Positions 15,902 through 25,442 of a stretch of DNA of 64,000 bases are shown here, in pieces. How positions within the stretch are numbered: position 1 is the first letter of the stretch; each line of letters opens with the position of its first letter. A program made the position numbers and the translations under genes. A model generated the notes under the pieces. It did no database searches. It was not told the origin of the DNA and saw only the letters and a list, made by a program, of their open reading frames with translations. The stretch is from NCBI GenBank assembly GCA_022709425.1, contig JAKLIW010000004.1:98395-162394 (forward strand), written 5' to 3'. Source of the DNA: a bacterium. Lineage in GTDB: Bacteria; UBP6; UBA1177; JAKLFG01.

Positions 15902-18183
15902 ATACTGATCAACCTTTGATCTCCATAGTTATACCGGTTTACAACGGTGAGAATTATCTCCGAGAAGCGATAGACAGTGCACTCGCACAGACTTATCCGA
16001 ATATAGAGGTGATCGTCGTTAACGATGGTTCGACCGATGATGGCGCAACCGAACGGATCGCTCTCTCCTATGGCGACCGGATACGCTATTTTGCAAAGAA
16101 AAACGGAGGGGTCGCTTCTGCGCTTAATATGGCTCTCAGGGAGATGAGGGGTGAATATTTCTCGTGGCTGAGTCATGATGATGTGTATCTGCCGGAGAAA
16201 ATCGTTCGACAATGGGAGGTGCTTTCCCGATCAGAGGGAAAGCGTATGGTAACTTGTCATGTGTGCGTTATCGATTCTTCTGGGAAGAAACTTCGGGAGA
16301 TTGTGCCATCCAGTCGATTGTCTCGGTCGCCGAGATGGTTCCTCGCGCTGGATATTGATGGCGGCATGAATGGATGTTCTCTGCTCATCCCCAAAAGCGC
16401 TTTTGATGAATATGGCGACTTTGATGAAAATCTCCAGACGACGCAAGATTACGATATGTGGTTCAGGATAACAAATAACTACTCGATCGCGATAGTACCC
16501 GAAGTGCTTCTCTGTTCACGCCAACACGCCAAACAAGGCGCTGCTCTCCATCCTCAACTTTGTACAAAAGAGGGAGATACTCTCCATGCCCGGTTTGTTG
16601 AATCATTAGGTACAGAAGGGTTTGCTGATTATATAAACGGCGACATAAAATATCTTGCACGAGTTCATGATGCCTATTTCAGTGCGGGCTACCGAAAAAC
16701 TGCTGTAGCCATTTTACGCATGGCCATGGTGTCGTTAACGGAAGAATATGATTTATTTCTAACCGATCTTTCACGCTCCGCCATAGATTTCGTTGAGCCA
16801 TCACCACATATTACTGCTAAGGGAATCAGAGATTTTCTTTTACAGGGGAAAGAAAAAAAACGATTGCTTTTCTATTCCTACGCATGGACGATCGGCGGTG
16901 TTCAGCGTGTTCTTGCCACGTTGCTTCCCCTCCTTTCTGAACATTATGGTATTGTTCTAGTGTGCCCCGAAAAGCAGGGGGGGCAAGATGCTTTTCCTGT
17001 ACCTTCCGGTGTTTTGCAGATAACTTTACCAGTAGGATCCCCAGAGATTCTTGGTCAACGCCTCGTAACACTTGTTTCGCTCCTATCTGCAGATGTTTTT
17101 ATCGGTTGCCCTAATACGGACGAAACATTTCTTCCAGTTTATACTGTTTTAAAAGATTCTAACATCAAGACGATCATGTGGAACCATTATAATTATTTTT
17201 TGCCTTTTCAGTACGATTGGCTTCATTCCGTGGTTCGCAAAAGATCCGATGCCTTCAAAATAGTCGATGTCATTGTTTGGCCTACAGTCTTTTCGGCGAA
17301 CATAACTTCACTTCTATACGGCAAATCAATCAGTATTCCCAATCCACTTCCTTTTCCTGCAATCAACAAGGAGCGAATCGAGAAAAAGAAGAATATTCTC
17401 TGCATCGGAAGATTCGACGATGCTCTTAAGAGAATCGATCTTGCCTTTCGAGTATTTCATCTGATCCTTCAGAAGCATCCCGATGCTAAGCTGATCGTTG
17501 TCGGAAAGTATGATGGGAATGTGCAGGTGCCACTTGGTTCGGGGCGTAAAATAGATAATGTTTTTAAAGATTACAATTTTCCGCCCGGTTCTGTTGTTTT
17601 CCAAGGAGAGCAGCCATCTGTTGAAGAGTTCTATAGACCCGCAAAGGTGTTCCTTCAGACCTCGGAGACTGAGGGTTTTGGTATGACGTTGATAGAGTCT
17701 GCTGCCTTCGGTGTTCCCGCCGTTGCTTTTGATCTTCCCGGACTGGATGAGATAATTTCTGACGGCGAGAATGGATTTCTTGTTCCTATGGGCGATTGTG
17801 AGGCGATGGCTGATCGAATAAATTGTTTGTTTGAGAAAGAGACTCTCTGTAGTTCCTTCGCGGAGAAGGCTATGACTTCTTCACAGAGATTCGGGGAAGA
17901 GCGTATCCTCAAGGCATGGAAATGTCTTTTGACCTCATTTTTCGCTTGTTCCATAAGCGATCTCTCTTGCGAGTGGAGAGCGCGCAGTAGCCTTTCCTGC
18001 TCTGAAGCAGATGCATTTCTAAGGAGAATGGTCTTTTGCTACGAGAAATCATGTGTTGATTTGTTGATGGAAAGCGAAAGAAGTAAAAGCTTATTATCGT
18101 CAAGAAAAAAGCGTTTTTCCTTTTTTTTAAACCGAGATTTGTTAAAGCGGGCATGGGCACATCTTAAAGGCTGGGCATTCTAA
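15898..18183 (+). CDS. Two-domain glycosyltransferase (GT2 + GT4)
   Basis: A 761-residue fusion. Residues 1-300 are a GT2 domain: SIVIPVYNGENYLREAIDSA, VIVVNDGSTDDGATERI and the acidic motif SHDDVY. Residues about 315-690 are a GT-B fold GT4 domain: RLLFYSYAWTIGGVQRVLAT near its start, NILCIGRFDDALKRID at the linker, and the donor-binding ETEGFGMTLIESAAFGVPA with the E-x7-E pattern. The last ~70 residues are unassigned. Such fusions add two sugars in sequence or make a two-sugar repeat. The GT2 half closely resembles the stand-alone enzymes at 21334 and 22305. Confidence 0.9.
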   Translation: MNTDQPLISIVIPVYNGENYLREAIDSALAQTYPNIEVIVVNDGSTDDGATERIALSYGDRIRYFAKKNGGVASALNMALREMRGEYFSWLSHDDVYLPEKIVRQWEVLSRSEGKRMVTCHVCVIDSSGKKLREIVPSSRLSRSPRWFLALDIDGGMNGCSLLIPKSAFDEYGDFDENLQTTQDYDMWFRITNNYSIAIVPEVLLCSRQHAKQGAALHPQLCTKEGDTLHARFVESLGTEGFADYINGDIKYLARVHDAYFSAGYRKTAVAILRMAMVSLTEEYDLFLTDLSRSAIDFVEPSPHITAKGIRDFLLQGKEKKRLLFYSYAWTIGGVQRVLATLLPLLSEHYGIVLVCPEKQGGQDAFPVPSGVLQITLPVGSPEILGQRLVTLVSLLSADVFIGCPNTDETFLPVYTVLKDSNIKTIMWNHYNYFLPFQYDWLHSVVRKRSDAFKIVDVIVWPTVFSANITSLLYGKSISIPNPLPFPAINKERIEKKKNILCIGRFDDALKRIDLAFRVFHLILQKHPDAKLIVVGKYDGNVQVPLGSGRKIDNVFKDYNFPPGSVVFQGEQPSVEEFYRPAKVFLQTSETEGFGMTLIESAAFGVPAVAFDLPGLDEIISDGENGFLVPMGDCEAMADRINCLFEKETLCSSFAEKAMTSSQRFGEERILKAWKCLLTSFFACSISDLSCEWRARSSLSCSEADAFLRRMVFCYEKSCVDLLMESERSKSLLSSRKKRFSFFLNRDLLKRAWAHLKGWAF

Positions 18184-18186
18184 AAA

Positions 18187-20124
18187 ATGTGCGGCATCTG
18201 CGGAATAGTAAAGGGACACGAAAATGATCGTCTCGCTCCGATGCTGTCCGCAATGCGTCATCGTGGCCCCGACGATAGCGGCATCTTCGCTGATGATGTC
18301 GTCACGCTCGGGATGGTTCGTCTTTCCATCATAGATACCTCCGTTCTCGCCCATCAGCCGATGTCAAATGAAGATGGTACTGTCGTCATCGTCTACAACG
18401 GTGAGATGTACAATTTCGGCGAGGAACGGGAGATACTCGCAAAGAAAGGTGTCGTTTTCCATTCCCGTTCCGACACTGAGGTCATACTGCGTATGTATGA
18501 AGCCTATGGCGATGATCTGGTGCTCCGGATACGGGGCATGTTCGCGTTCGCAATCTATGATAGGCGGGGTGGGAGAGGACGGGAACGTTTGCTGTTGGCG
18601 CGCGATCATCTGGGGATTAAGCCGCTTCTTTATACCAAGGACAAGGGACTTTTTGTTTTTGCTTCTGAGTTGCGCGCACTTTTGGCGAGCGGTCTAATTG
18701 AAAAACGATTTTCTCCGCAGGCGTTGAGGCATCTTCTGACCTACGGGTCGATCACTCAGCCGTTGACCGCCGTGGAAGGGGTCCGCATGCTGCTGCCGGG
18801 CCACCGGATGATCGTTACCGTCGCCGGCGAACATACCGAATGTTTCTGGCGGATGGCGACGGACCGTTATCCCGATATCGCCAAAGCGTCCTATGCGGAA
18901 CAGGTGTTGGCGGTGCGTATGGCGCTTGAAGAGGCGGTGCGTCTGCAGATGGTGAGCGATGTTCCGCTCGGCGCTTTTCTGAGCGGCGGGGTCGACTCAT
19001 CGCTACTGGTGGCCCTGATGGCGCGGGAAAGCACCCATAAAGTGAGAACCTTCTCGGTCGGTTTCGGTGAGGAGGGACGAGCGATAGACGAGACCGATGA
19101 TGCGCAAAAGATAGCCCGCTATATTGGTACCGATCACTCTCGCATCGTCATTCGTGGAGCCGATGTCGTTGCGCGACTGCCACATATCGTATGTTCATTG
19201 GATCAGCCTTCGGTCGATGGTGTCAATAGTTATTTTGTTTCTTGGGCTGCGCGTCAGGCGGTGACAGTTGCCATTTCGGGCACCGGTGGCGACGAACTGT
19301 TTGCGGGTTATCCGTGGTTTGCCGAAATGATGGCTTTTTCAGCACATGAGAGAAAAATGGGGATTGCGGGGTCAATGCGTCGACTCGTAGGCAGGGCGCT
19401 GAGCAATCCCACATTCGACACATATACGGTCGGGGTGCACGGTGCTACTTTGGAAGCATATCGCGCGCGTTCCGGATTTCTTTCTCATTTCGCGCGACGC
19501 TATCAGATATTCGGCGGCAACGGAGCGTCCCGGATGATTCATCATTCACTCCGTCATGAGAGCGGTGCGGGTAGGGAAGCGGCGCATGACATCGAGTCGC
19601 ACGATGAGTTGTCCAGCGGAACGTCGCTCCAACGCAGTGCGGCCCTCTGTCTGCGTGGGTATACGAAGAACCAACTGCTACACGATATCGACGCGGTATC
19701 CATGGCTCACTCGCTGGAAGTGAGAGTCCCGTTACTGGATCATCGTCTGCTTGATCTGGCTCTTTCTCTGCCCGATGTCGCAAAACTGGAACCGGAAAAG
19801 GCGCGGAGCGATCCTTTCGGCACCTATGCCGATACTGGAGTGAAAAAGATACTTTTGGCTGTCGGACGCGATCTACTGCCGGAGGGACTTGCACATCAAC
19901 GCAAGAGAGGCTTCGCTCTTCCGATGGAACATTGGCTGAAGCATGATATCCGCGAAGCGATGGAGGACGCTCTTTCACCGGGAGCCGTTATTCGCAGGGG
20001 CCTTTTAGATGAACATGAGGTTGCGACGGTTAAAGAGAAATTTCTTGCGGGCGAGTTACACTGGTCTTATACTTGGTTATTGATGGTCATTGAATTGTGG
20101 TGCCGGGAAGTATTGGACATATGA
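18187..20124 (+). CDS. asnB: Asparagine synthase-type amidotransferase
   Basis: A 645-residue glutamine-dependent amidotransferase. Residues 2-210 are the class II glutaminase domain with catalytic Cys2 (MCGICGIV) and the RHRGPDDSG motif. Residues about 240-640 are the synthetase domain with PP-loop SGGVDSSLL near residue 266. Housekeeping AsnB makes asparagine. Copies in surface-glycan loci often amidate sugar carboxylates or form part of exosortase-type EPS loci. All catalytic motifs seem intact. It starts three bases after the previous stop and overlaps the next gene as ATGA, so it belongs to the operon. Its acceptor here is not known. Confidence 0.9.
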   Translation: MCGICGIVKGHENDRLAPMLSAMRHRGPDDSGIFADDVVTLGMVRLSIIDTSVLAHQPMSNEDGTVVIVYNGEMYNFGEEREILAKKGVVFHSRSDTEVILRMYEAYGDDLVLRIRGMFAFAIYDRRGGRGRERLLLARDHLGIKPLLYTKDKGLFVFASELRALLASGLIEKRFSPQALRHLLTYGSITQPLTAVEGVRMLLPGHRMIVTVAGEHTECFWRMATDRYPDIAKASYAEQVLAVRMALEEAVRLQMVSDVPLGAFLSGGVDSSLLVALMARESTHKVRTFSVGFGEEGRAIDETDDAQKIARYIGTDHSRIVIRGADVVARLPHIVCSLDQPSVDGVNSYFVSWAARQAVTVAISGTGGDELFAGYPWFAEMMAFSAHERKMGIAGSMRRLVGRALSNPTFDTYTVGVHGATLEAYRARSGFLSHFARRYQIFGGNGASRMIHHSLRHESGAGREAAHDIESHDELSSGTSLQRSAALCLRGYTKNQLLHDIDAVSMAHSLEVRVPLLDHRLLDLALSLPDVAKLEPEKARSDPFGTYADTGVKKILLAVGRDLLPEGLAHQRKRGFALPMEHWLKHDIREAMEDALSPGAVIRRGLLDEHEVATVKEKFLAGELHWSYTWLLMVIELWCREVLDI

Positions 20125-21341
20125 AGACTAACAACGCGCAAAGGCCAAAGATACTTTTTATCGCGTATGCCAACAGCTCCCATACGCATTCATGGATATC
20201 CACGATTGCGGGGTCCGCCTTTGAGGTGAGCCTTTTTGCCGTTTCCGGTACGGCGGGCCCGGAGGCTAGCCGATGCCCGATTTATATGTTCCGTGCTCCG
20301 GCAGTTCCTCGCGGCGGTCTTTGGAATGATATTCGTTCGGGCCTTGTGCGGGTCTTTTGGAAGATGGCGATGAGAGTGCTGGGCGGCGACCGACTGGTCT
20401 CTCTTTTGATCGTATTCGGTCATCGGACACAGTTTTCCGCGTCCTTGAGAGAGATCGAAAATATGGAATATTTCTGGTTGATTCGAACAATAAAAGATAT
20501 GCGCCCCGACATCATTCACACCTTGGCCATCGAACCGAGCGGATTCCTTTTTCATCGACTGCGGGAACAGGTGGCCGGTTATTATGGCAAATGGATGCTC
20601 ACGGCGCGTGGACGTGAGCTGACGCTTAAGGGATATTTGCCCGAGGAGAAGGTAAAGGAGGTCCTTTCCTTCTGTGACATGGCGATAGTCGACTCCCGGC
20701 ATTCTAAAGAGATCGCGGAGCGATACTGTAGATCGGTAATGCAATTTCCGGGGACCGGAGGGATAGATATCCCGGAGCAGATAGTGGAGAAACGAGAACG
20801 AATGATCCTCTTCCCCAAGGCTCATGAATTCTGGGGTTCGAAATCATTGCCGGTTCTTGAGGCGCTCGCACTTTGCTGGCAGGAAATCAAGCCATGTACA
20901 ATCCATATGGCGGCAGTCGACCGAGAAACGAGAGAGAGCGTGGGGCGTCTGCCCGAAGATATGCGTTTCTCTATAGTGATGCATGACCGTATGCCGAGAG
21001 AAGAATTGTTTGACCTCATGACGCGCACACGCGTGTTGCTTGCTCCCTCACTAAGCGATGGTATCCCCAATGTGCTGTATGAGGCAATGGCGTATGGCGC
21101 CTTGCCGGTCGTTTCGCCGCTGGAAACGATCCGCGAAGTGGCGGAGGATGGTAAGAATTGTCTTTTTGCGCGTAATCTGTATCCCGAGGAGATAGCGAAG
21201 GTAGTGGTCCGCGCCATGAACGATGACGAGCTATTCGTCCATATCCAGAGAAACAATCGTGAAAAAGTGATGGCGGTGGCCGACAGGAAAGAGATCGCGA
21301 AAGAGATCAATCGCCTTTATGAGGAGATGCCCGATGTCTGA
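20121..21341 (+). CDS. GT4 family glycosyltransferase
   Basis: A 406-residue GT-B fold transferase starting at ATG 20121 (ATGA overlap with asnB). The N-terminal half begins KILFIAYANSSHTHSWI. The C-terminal half carries the GT4 donor-site region LLAPSLSDGIPNVLYEAMAYG with conserved acidic residues, then LPVVSPLETIREVAEDG. It resembles the enzyme at 24195 in its opening strand and histidine-containing loop, so the two may be related by duplication. Confidence 0.88.
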   Translation: MKTNNAQRPKILFIAYANSSHTHSWISTIAGSAFEVSLFAVSGTAGPEASRCPIYMFRAPAVPRGGLWNDIRSGLVRVFWKMAMRVLGGDRLVSLLIVFGHRTQFSASLREIENMEYFWLIRTIKDMRPDIIHTLAIEPSGFLFHRLREQVAGYYGKWMLTARGRELTLKGYLPEEKVKEVLSFCDMAIVDSRHSKEIAERYCRSVMQFPGTGGIDIPEQIVEKRERMILFPKAHEFWGSKSLPVLEALALCWQEIKPCTIHMAAVDRETRESVGRLPEDMRFSIVMHDRMPREELFDLMTRTRVLLAPSLSDGIPNVLYEAMAYGALPVVSPLETIREVAEDGKNCLFARNLYPEEIAKVVVRAMNDDELFVHIQRNNREKVMAVADRKEIAKEINRLYEEMPDV

Positions 21342-22308
21342 CCGGCCATTGGTGTCGATTGTTATTCCCGTTTATAATGGTTCGAACTATCTTGCCGAAG
21401 CGATCGACAGTGCTCTTGCACAGACATATCCGAACATTGAGGTGATCGTTATCAACGATGGGTCAAACGACGAGGGCGCCACGGAGCGGATAGCATTGTC
21501 CTATGGTGATCGGATACGCTATTTCGCAAAAGAGAACGGGGGGGTGGCGACCGCGCTCAATCTTGGTATAGAGAAGATGCGTGGAGAATACTTCTCGTGG
21601 TTAAGTCATGATGATCGCTATTATCCGGAGAAGATAGCGGTGCAAATGGATATTTCGGCAACGTTCCCCGATCCGGGCAGAATCATTCTTTTTGGGGACT
21701 ATGATGTTATTGACGAGCAGGGGGAGCGGAAATATATTTGCGCAATAGATCATGAACGATCGAAAAAAAACTTCTACAATATATTCTATGGCCATCTTAA
21801 CGGATGTTCTCTCTTGATACCGAGAACCTGCTTTGACAAAACAGGAGTTTTTGATCCTCGATACCGGACCACGCAAGACTACGATCTTTGGTGCAGGATG
21901 GCGAAGTTCTTCGAATTCAAGCATCTGCCGGGTGTGCAGGTGAGTTATCGTATCCATTCAGCGCAAGATACGCGAACAAAAACGATGGTTCATCGACAGG
22001 AAGAGGTCGAACTCTACCTTAGATGCATGAAAATGCTTTCTGTTGGTGATTTAAAAAGTCTGGAGGAGCGACCGTCCATTTTTTATATGAAGATGGCAGA
22101 AAGATTCAGAGAGATGCTCCCCAAGGTTTCCTCTTTTGCGTTGCGAGAGTTTCGACGCTCCGTTTTTCGTAACCCACAACACATCGTGAGTGATCTAAAA
22201 TTGTTGCTGGGCTTCTTTTTGCATCCGCCGTATCTCAATGCAAGAGAATTCCTGCGCAGGGTAGAAAAGAAGATGGTATTTTTTTGGGAAAGAAAGGCGG
22301 GAAAATGA
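21334..22308 (+). CDS. GT2 family glycosyltransferase (shared N-terminal module)
   Basis: A 324-residue GT-A enzyme. The first ~110 residues (SIVIPVYNGSNYLAEAIDSA, VIVINDGSNDEGATERIALS, YFSWLSHDD) are nearly the same as in the enzymes at 15898 and 22305, while the acceptor half differs. The acidic motif is SHDD. The NGCSLLIPRTCFDKTGVFD and TTQDYDLWCRM segments are typical of this GT2 subfamily. ATG 21334 overlaps the upstream gene by 8 bases; it ends in an ATGATG overlap with the next. Confidence 0.9.
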   Translation: MSDRPLVSIVIPVYNGSNYLAEAIDSALAQTYPNIEVIVINDGSNDEGATERIALSYGDRIRYFAKENGGVATALNLGIEKMRGEYFSWLSHDDRYYPEKIAVQMDISATFPDPGRIILFGDYDVIDEQGERKYICAIDHERSKKNFYNIFYGHLNGCSLLIPRTCFDKTGVFDPRYRTTQDYDLWCRMAKFFEFKHLPGVQVSYRIHSAQDTRTKTMVHRQEEVELYLRCMKMLSVGDLKSLEERPSIFYMKMAERFREMLPKVSSFALREFRRSVFRNPQHIVSDLKLLLGFFLHPPYLNAREFLRRVEKKMVFFWERKAGK

Positions 22309-23216
22309 TGGATACTCCTCTCGTTTCCATCGTAATCCCGCTCTACAATGCTTCACGGTATATGCGGGAAGCGATCGACAGCGCTTTGGCACAGACCTAT
22401 CCGAACATCGAAATTCTGGTGATCAACGACGGGTCCAACGATGATGGAGATACCGAGCGGATCGCCCTTTCCTACGGCGACCGGGTACGCTACTTCGGGA
22501 AAAAGGAGAACGAGGGGGTGTCAAGCGTCCTGAATATCGGCATTCGGGAGATGCGGGGCGATTATTTTTCGTGGCTGAGTCACGACGATCTCTACCATGC
22601 CCAAAAGATCGCGGCGCAGATCGATCATCTGCGGGCGTTCGGGCGGGATGACTTGGTGGTGTATACCGATTATGAGTTTATTGATGGGGGAGGGAAAACA
22701 ATACGGGAAATGAGATTGCCCTCCGTCCTGCCTGAAAAGTTCAGATATTTCATTACCGCGACAAGCGACTTGAACGGGTGTTCGCTTTTGATACCGAAGA
22801 AATGTTTCGATGAAATCGGTTTTTTCGATACGGCGGAGCGTATCACGCAGGATTATCGGATGTGGTTCCGTATGGCGGAGAAATTCGAGTTCCATCACCT
22901 GCCTCGAAATCTCGTCAAGTTGCGGTTACATGGCGATCAGGTCACGGTCAAATTGTCGGATCACATGAACCCTGCATGCGATCTGCTAAAATATTCCTTC
23001 ATCGAAGAGATGGAGAGGACCGGTATCGGCTTGCCCGACGAGCACAGGGGGCGGATCTATGCAACACTCGCCCTCTCCATGGCGCGGCACGGATACCGAC
23101 GAGCGTTTCGCTATACCGCTCGTCTGGCGTTGCGCCATATGGGTAAACAGCCGGTCGCCGATTTGCCGATCTCCATTGCTAAAGTTCTTTTTGCCATCTA
23201 CAAGAGTTTGAAATAA
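22305..23216 (+). CDS. GT2 family glycosyltransferase (shared N-terminal module)
   Basis: A 303-residue GT-A enzyme, third member of the local family. SIVIPLYNASRYMREAIDSA, LVINDGSNDDGDTERIALSY and YFSWLSHDD match its two relatives; the acceptor half is different again. It contains LNGCSLLIPKKCFDEIGFFD and ITQDYRMWFRM. It starts at ATG 22305 overlapping the previous stop. About 30 bases with a strong AGGAGGAGG ribosome-binding site separate it from the epimerase gene that follows. Confidence 0.9.
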   Translation: MMDTPLVSIVIPLYNASRYMREAIDSALAQTYPNIEILVINDGSNDDGDTERIALSYGDRVRYFGKKENEGVSSVLNIGIREMRGDYFSWLSHDDLYHAQKIAAQIDHLRAFGRDDLVVYTDYEFIDGGGKTIREMRLPSVLPEKFRYFITATSDLNGCSLLIPKKCFDEIGFFDTAERITQDYRMWFRMAEKFEFHHLPRNLVKLRLHGDQVTVKLSDHMNPACDLLKYSFIEEMERTGIGLPDEHRGRIYATLALSMARHGYRRAFRYTARLALRHMGKQPVADLPISIAKVLFAIYKSLK

Positions 23217-23247
23217 CATATCGTCCGAACAATGGAGGAGGAGGTTC

Positions 23248-24198
23248 ATGGAAACCGAGCGGGTCCTAGTCACCGGTGGCGCTGGATTCATCGGATCGAA
23301 TCTTGTGCAGGAGTTACTGCGAAAGGGGTACGCCGTTACCGTTATTGACAACCTTTCAACGGGATATCTCAAAAATCTCGAAGGATTGGAAGATAAAATA
23401 GGATTCGTTCGTGGCGATGTCAGAGATCCGCACGCGGTCGCGTTGGCCATGGTTGGTGCTTCGGGTGTTTTTCATCTAGCCGCCAGCGTGGGGAACATCA
23501 GATCGATAGAAGATCCTCTTCAAGATGCCGATGTGAATGTGCGCGGTACGATCAACGTATTGAGTGAGGCGCTTGCTGCGGGTATAAAAAAGATGGTGGT
23601 TTCATCTTCGGCGGCCATATACGGAGAACTGGTCTATAATCCGGTGGATGAAAAGCATCCGTGTGAGCCCGATTCGCCTTATGGCGTCAGTAAGTTGGCG
23701 GCCGAAAAGTACGCCCTCTGTTTTTCCCGTATGCACGACTTCGATGTGGCCTGTCTTCGCTACTTCAATGTCTATGGTGAGAACCAGCGCTACGATGCAT
23801 ATGGTAATGTTATTCCGATCTTTGCCGATCGACTTGCTGAAAGAAAGCCGTTGACCATTTATGGAGACGGGGAGCAGAGCCGTGATTTTATCAATGTCCG
23901 TGATGTGGTGCGAGCCAATATCTCTGCCTATGAGAAAAAAGATTTGCGCGGGGCTTTCAATATCGGTAGCGGGAGGGCTATCACGATAAATGCATTGGCG
24001 GAAATGTTTTTCGGCGTAACGGGTGACAATGCCGGTATCGTGCATGCCACTGAACGGCACGGAGAGGTGCGGCACAGCCTGAGCGATATTTCGGTCGCTA
24101 GCCGCGGGTGGGGCTTTGCGCCGTCAGTTGATATGGAAGAGGGTCTTCGCCGCTATTGGGAATGGTTTTGCCGTGACAAAAAGGTGGGGAGGGAATGA
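23248..24198 (+). CDS. NAD-dependent nucleotide-sugar epimerase/dehydratase
   Basis: A 316-residue extended SDR enzyme of the UDP-hexose 4-epimerase (GalE/WbpP-like) group. The Rossmann motif is VLVTGGAGFIGSNLV (TGGAGFIG type). The catalytic SSSAAIYGE and YGVSKLAAEKYA (Y-x3-K) are intact. FNVYGENQRYDAYGNVIP is typical of UDP-GlcNAc/UDP-Glc 4-epimerases. A strong AGGAGGAGG precedes ATG 23248. It probably makes UDP-Gal, UDP-GalNAc or a uronic analogue for this polysaccharide. A separate galE lies at 37246-38229, so this copy is likely pathway-specific. Confidence 0.88.
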   Translation: METERVLVTGGAGFIGSNLVQELLRKGYAVTVIDNLSTGYLKNLEGLEDKIGFVRGDVRDPHAVALAMVGASGVFHLAASVGNIRSIEDPLQDADVNVRGTINVLSEALAAGIKKMVVSSSAAIYGELVYNPVDEKHPCEPDSPYGVSKLAAEKYALCFSRMHDFDVACLRYFNVYGENQRYDAYGNVIPIFADRLAERKPLTIYGDGEQSRDFINVRDVVRANISAYEKKDLRGAFNIGSGRAITINALAEMFFGVTGDNAGIVHATERHGEVRHSLSDISVASRGWGFAPSVDMEEGLRRYWEWFCRDKKVGRE

Positions 24199-25442
24199 AG
24201 AAGAAAAAGAAAATACTCTTTGTCGCGTTCCCGCATAGCATTCATGCCGTTCGTTGGATACGGCAGTTGAAGAACGCGGGGTGGGATGTCGCGATCTTTC
24301 CTTCAGTAGATGTGCCGGAGTACCACCCCGAAATGCCCGAAGTCGCCTCCCCCTTCATCTCTCTCTATCTCCTACGGAATCCGAGGACGGCGGTGCGGAG
24401 ATATGGTGGATACTTTTTCCTCCTGAATATCTTTCTGTTCCTTTTGAAGTGGTTTATGGTGGTGACTTCGGGTGATATTAGACGGAGGGCGGGCAAGCGT
24501 TATTTGAAAACCCAACTGGACATGGTGTTGCGGTTTTGGCGACCCGACATAGTGCATTCTCTCGAAACCCAGAGTGCGGGCTATCTGGTCGCGGATGTCA
24601 AAAGAAAATGGAAAGGGCGGTTCCCTGTATGGGTTCATACCAACTGGGGAAGTGATCTATATCTTTTCGGTCGCCTGAAAGTTCACGAGGAACGAGTGCG
24701 TGAGGTCATCTCTTCCTGCGATCATTATCTGTGTGAGTGTCGTCGCGACCTCGCGCTTGCGAAGACCTTCGGGTATGCCGGCCCGGTCCATGAGCCTTAT
24801 CCGAACACCGGAGGATTCGATGTCGAAAAGGTGGGCAAATTAAGGGGCGTCTCGAAAACATCGGAGCGAAAAATCGTTTTGGTAAAAGGTTACCAGCACT
24901 GGGCGGGGCGGGCCCTCGTTGCTTTGCGTGCTCTGGAATTATGCGCTGACGACCTGAAGGGATATGAAGTATGGCTTTACAGCGTTCAGACCGATGCGGT
25001 CACAATAAAGGCGGAGTTGTTCGCGCAGACCACGGGGCTTCCTGTCAATATCATGCCACTCGATAGTTCGCATGATGCGATATTGGAACTGTTTACTCGC
25101 TCTCGTATCTATGTTGGCCTCAGCATAAGCGATGCGATAAGCACCTCACTTCTCGAAGCGATGGTGACCGGTGCTTTTCCGATCCAGTCTTGCACTTCAT
25201 GTGCCGATGAGTGGATCGTAGACGGAAAAACCGGCTTTATTGTCCCGCCGGAGGATCCTGAGAGGGTTGCGGTGGCGATACGGCGCGCGCTGACCGACGA
25301 TGCGCTGGTTGATCGCGCGGCGGATTTAAATTGGCAGCGGAACGCCGAACGGCTTGATGCAAAGATACTTGCTGAAAAGACGATACAATTGTATACTAAC
25401 GTCCTCGAAATGGGTAAAGCGGAGCGTAACGATGTTCAATGA
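24195..25442 (+). CDS. GT4 family glycosyltransferase
   Basis: A 415-residue GT-B enzyme starting at ATG 24195 (ATGA overlap). The N-terminus KILFVAFPHSIHAVRWIRQL resembles that at 20121. The linker contains HTNWGSDLYLFGRL and the donor half contains SLSISDAISTSLLEAMVTGA then FPIQSCTSC, replacing the usual E-x7-E region with a D/E variant. Its 3' end overlaps the next start by 11 bases. Confidence 0.85.
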   Translation: MKKKKKILFVAFPHSIHAVRWIRQLKNAGWDVAIFPSVDVPEYHPEMPEVASPFISLYLLRNPRTAVRRYGGYFFLLNIFLFLLKWFMVVTSGDIRRRAGKRYLKTQLDMVLRFWRPDIVHSLETQSAGYLVADVKRKWKGRFPVWVHTNWGSDLYLFGRLKVHEERVREVISSCDHYLCECRRDLALAKTFGYAGPVHEPYPNTGGFDVEKVGKLRGVSKTSERKIVLVKGYQHWAGRALVALRALELCADDLKGYEVWLYSVQTDAVTIKAELFAQTTGLPVNIMPLDSSHDAILELFTRSRIYVGLSISDAISTSLLEAMVTGAFPIQSCTSCADEWIVDGKTGFIVPPEDPERVAVAIRRALTDDALVDRAADLNWQRNAERLDAKILAEKTIQLYTNVLEMGKAERNDVQ

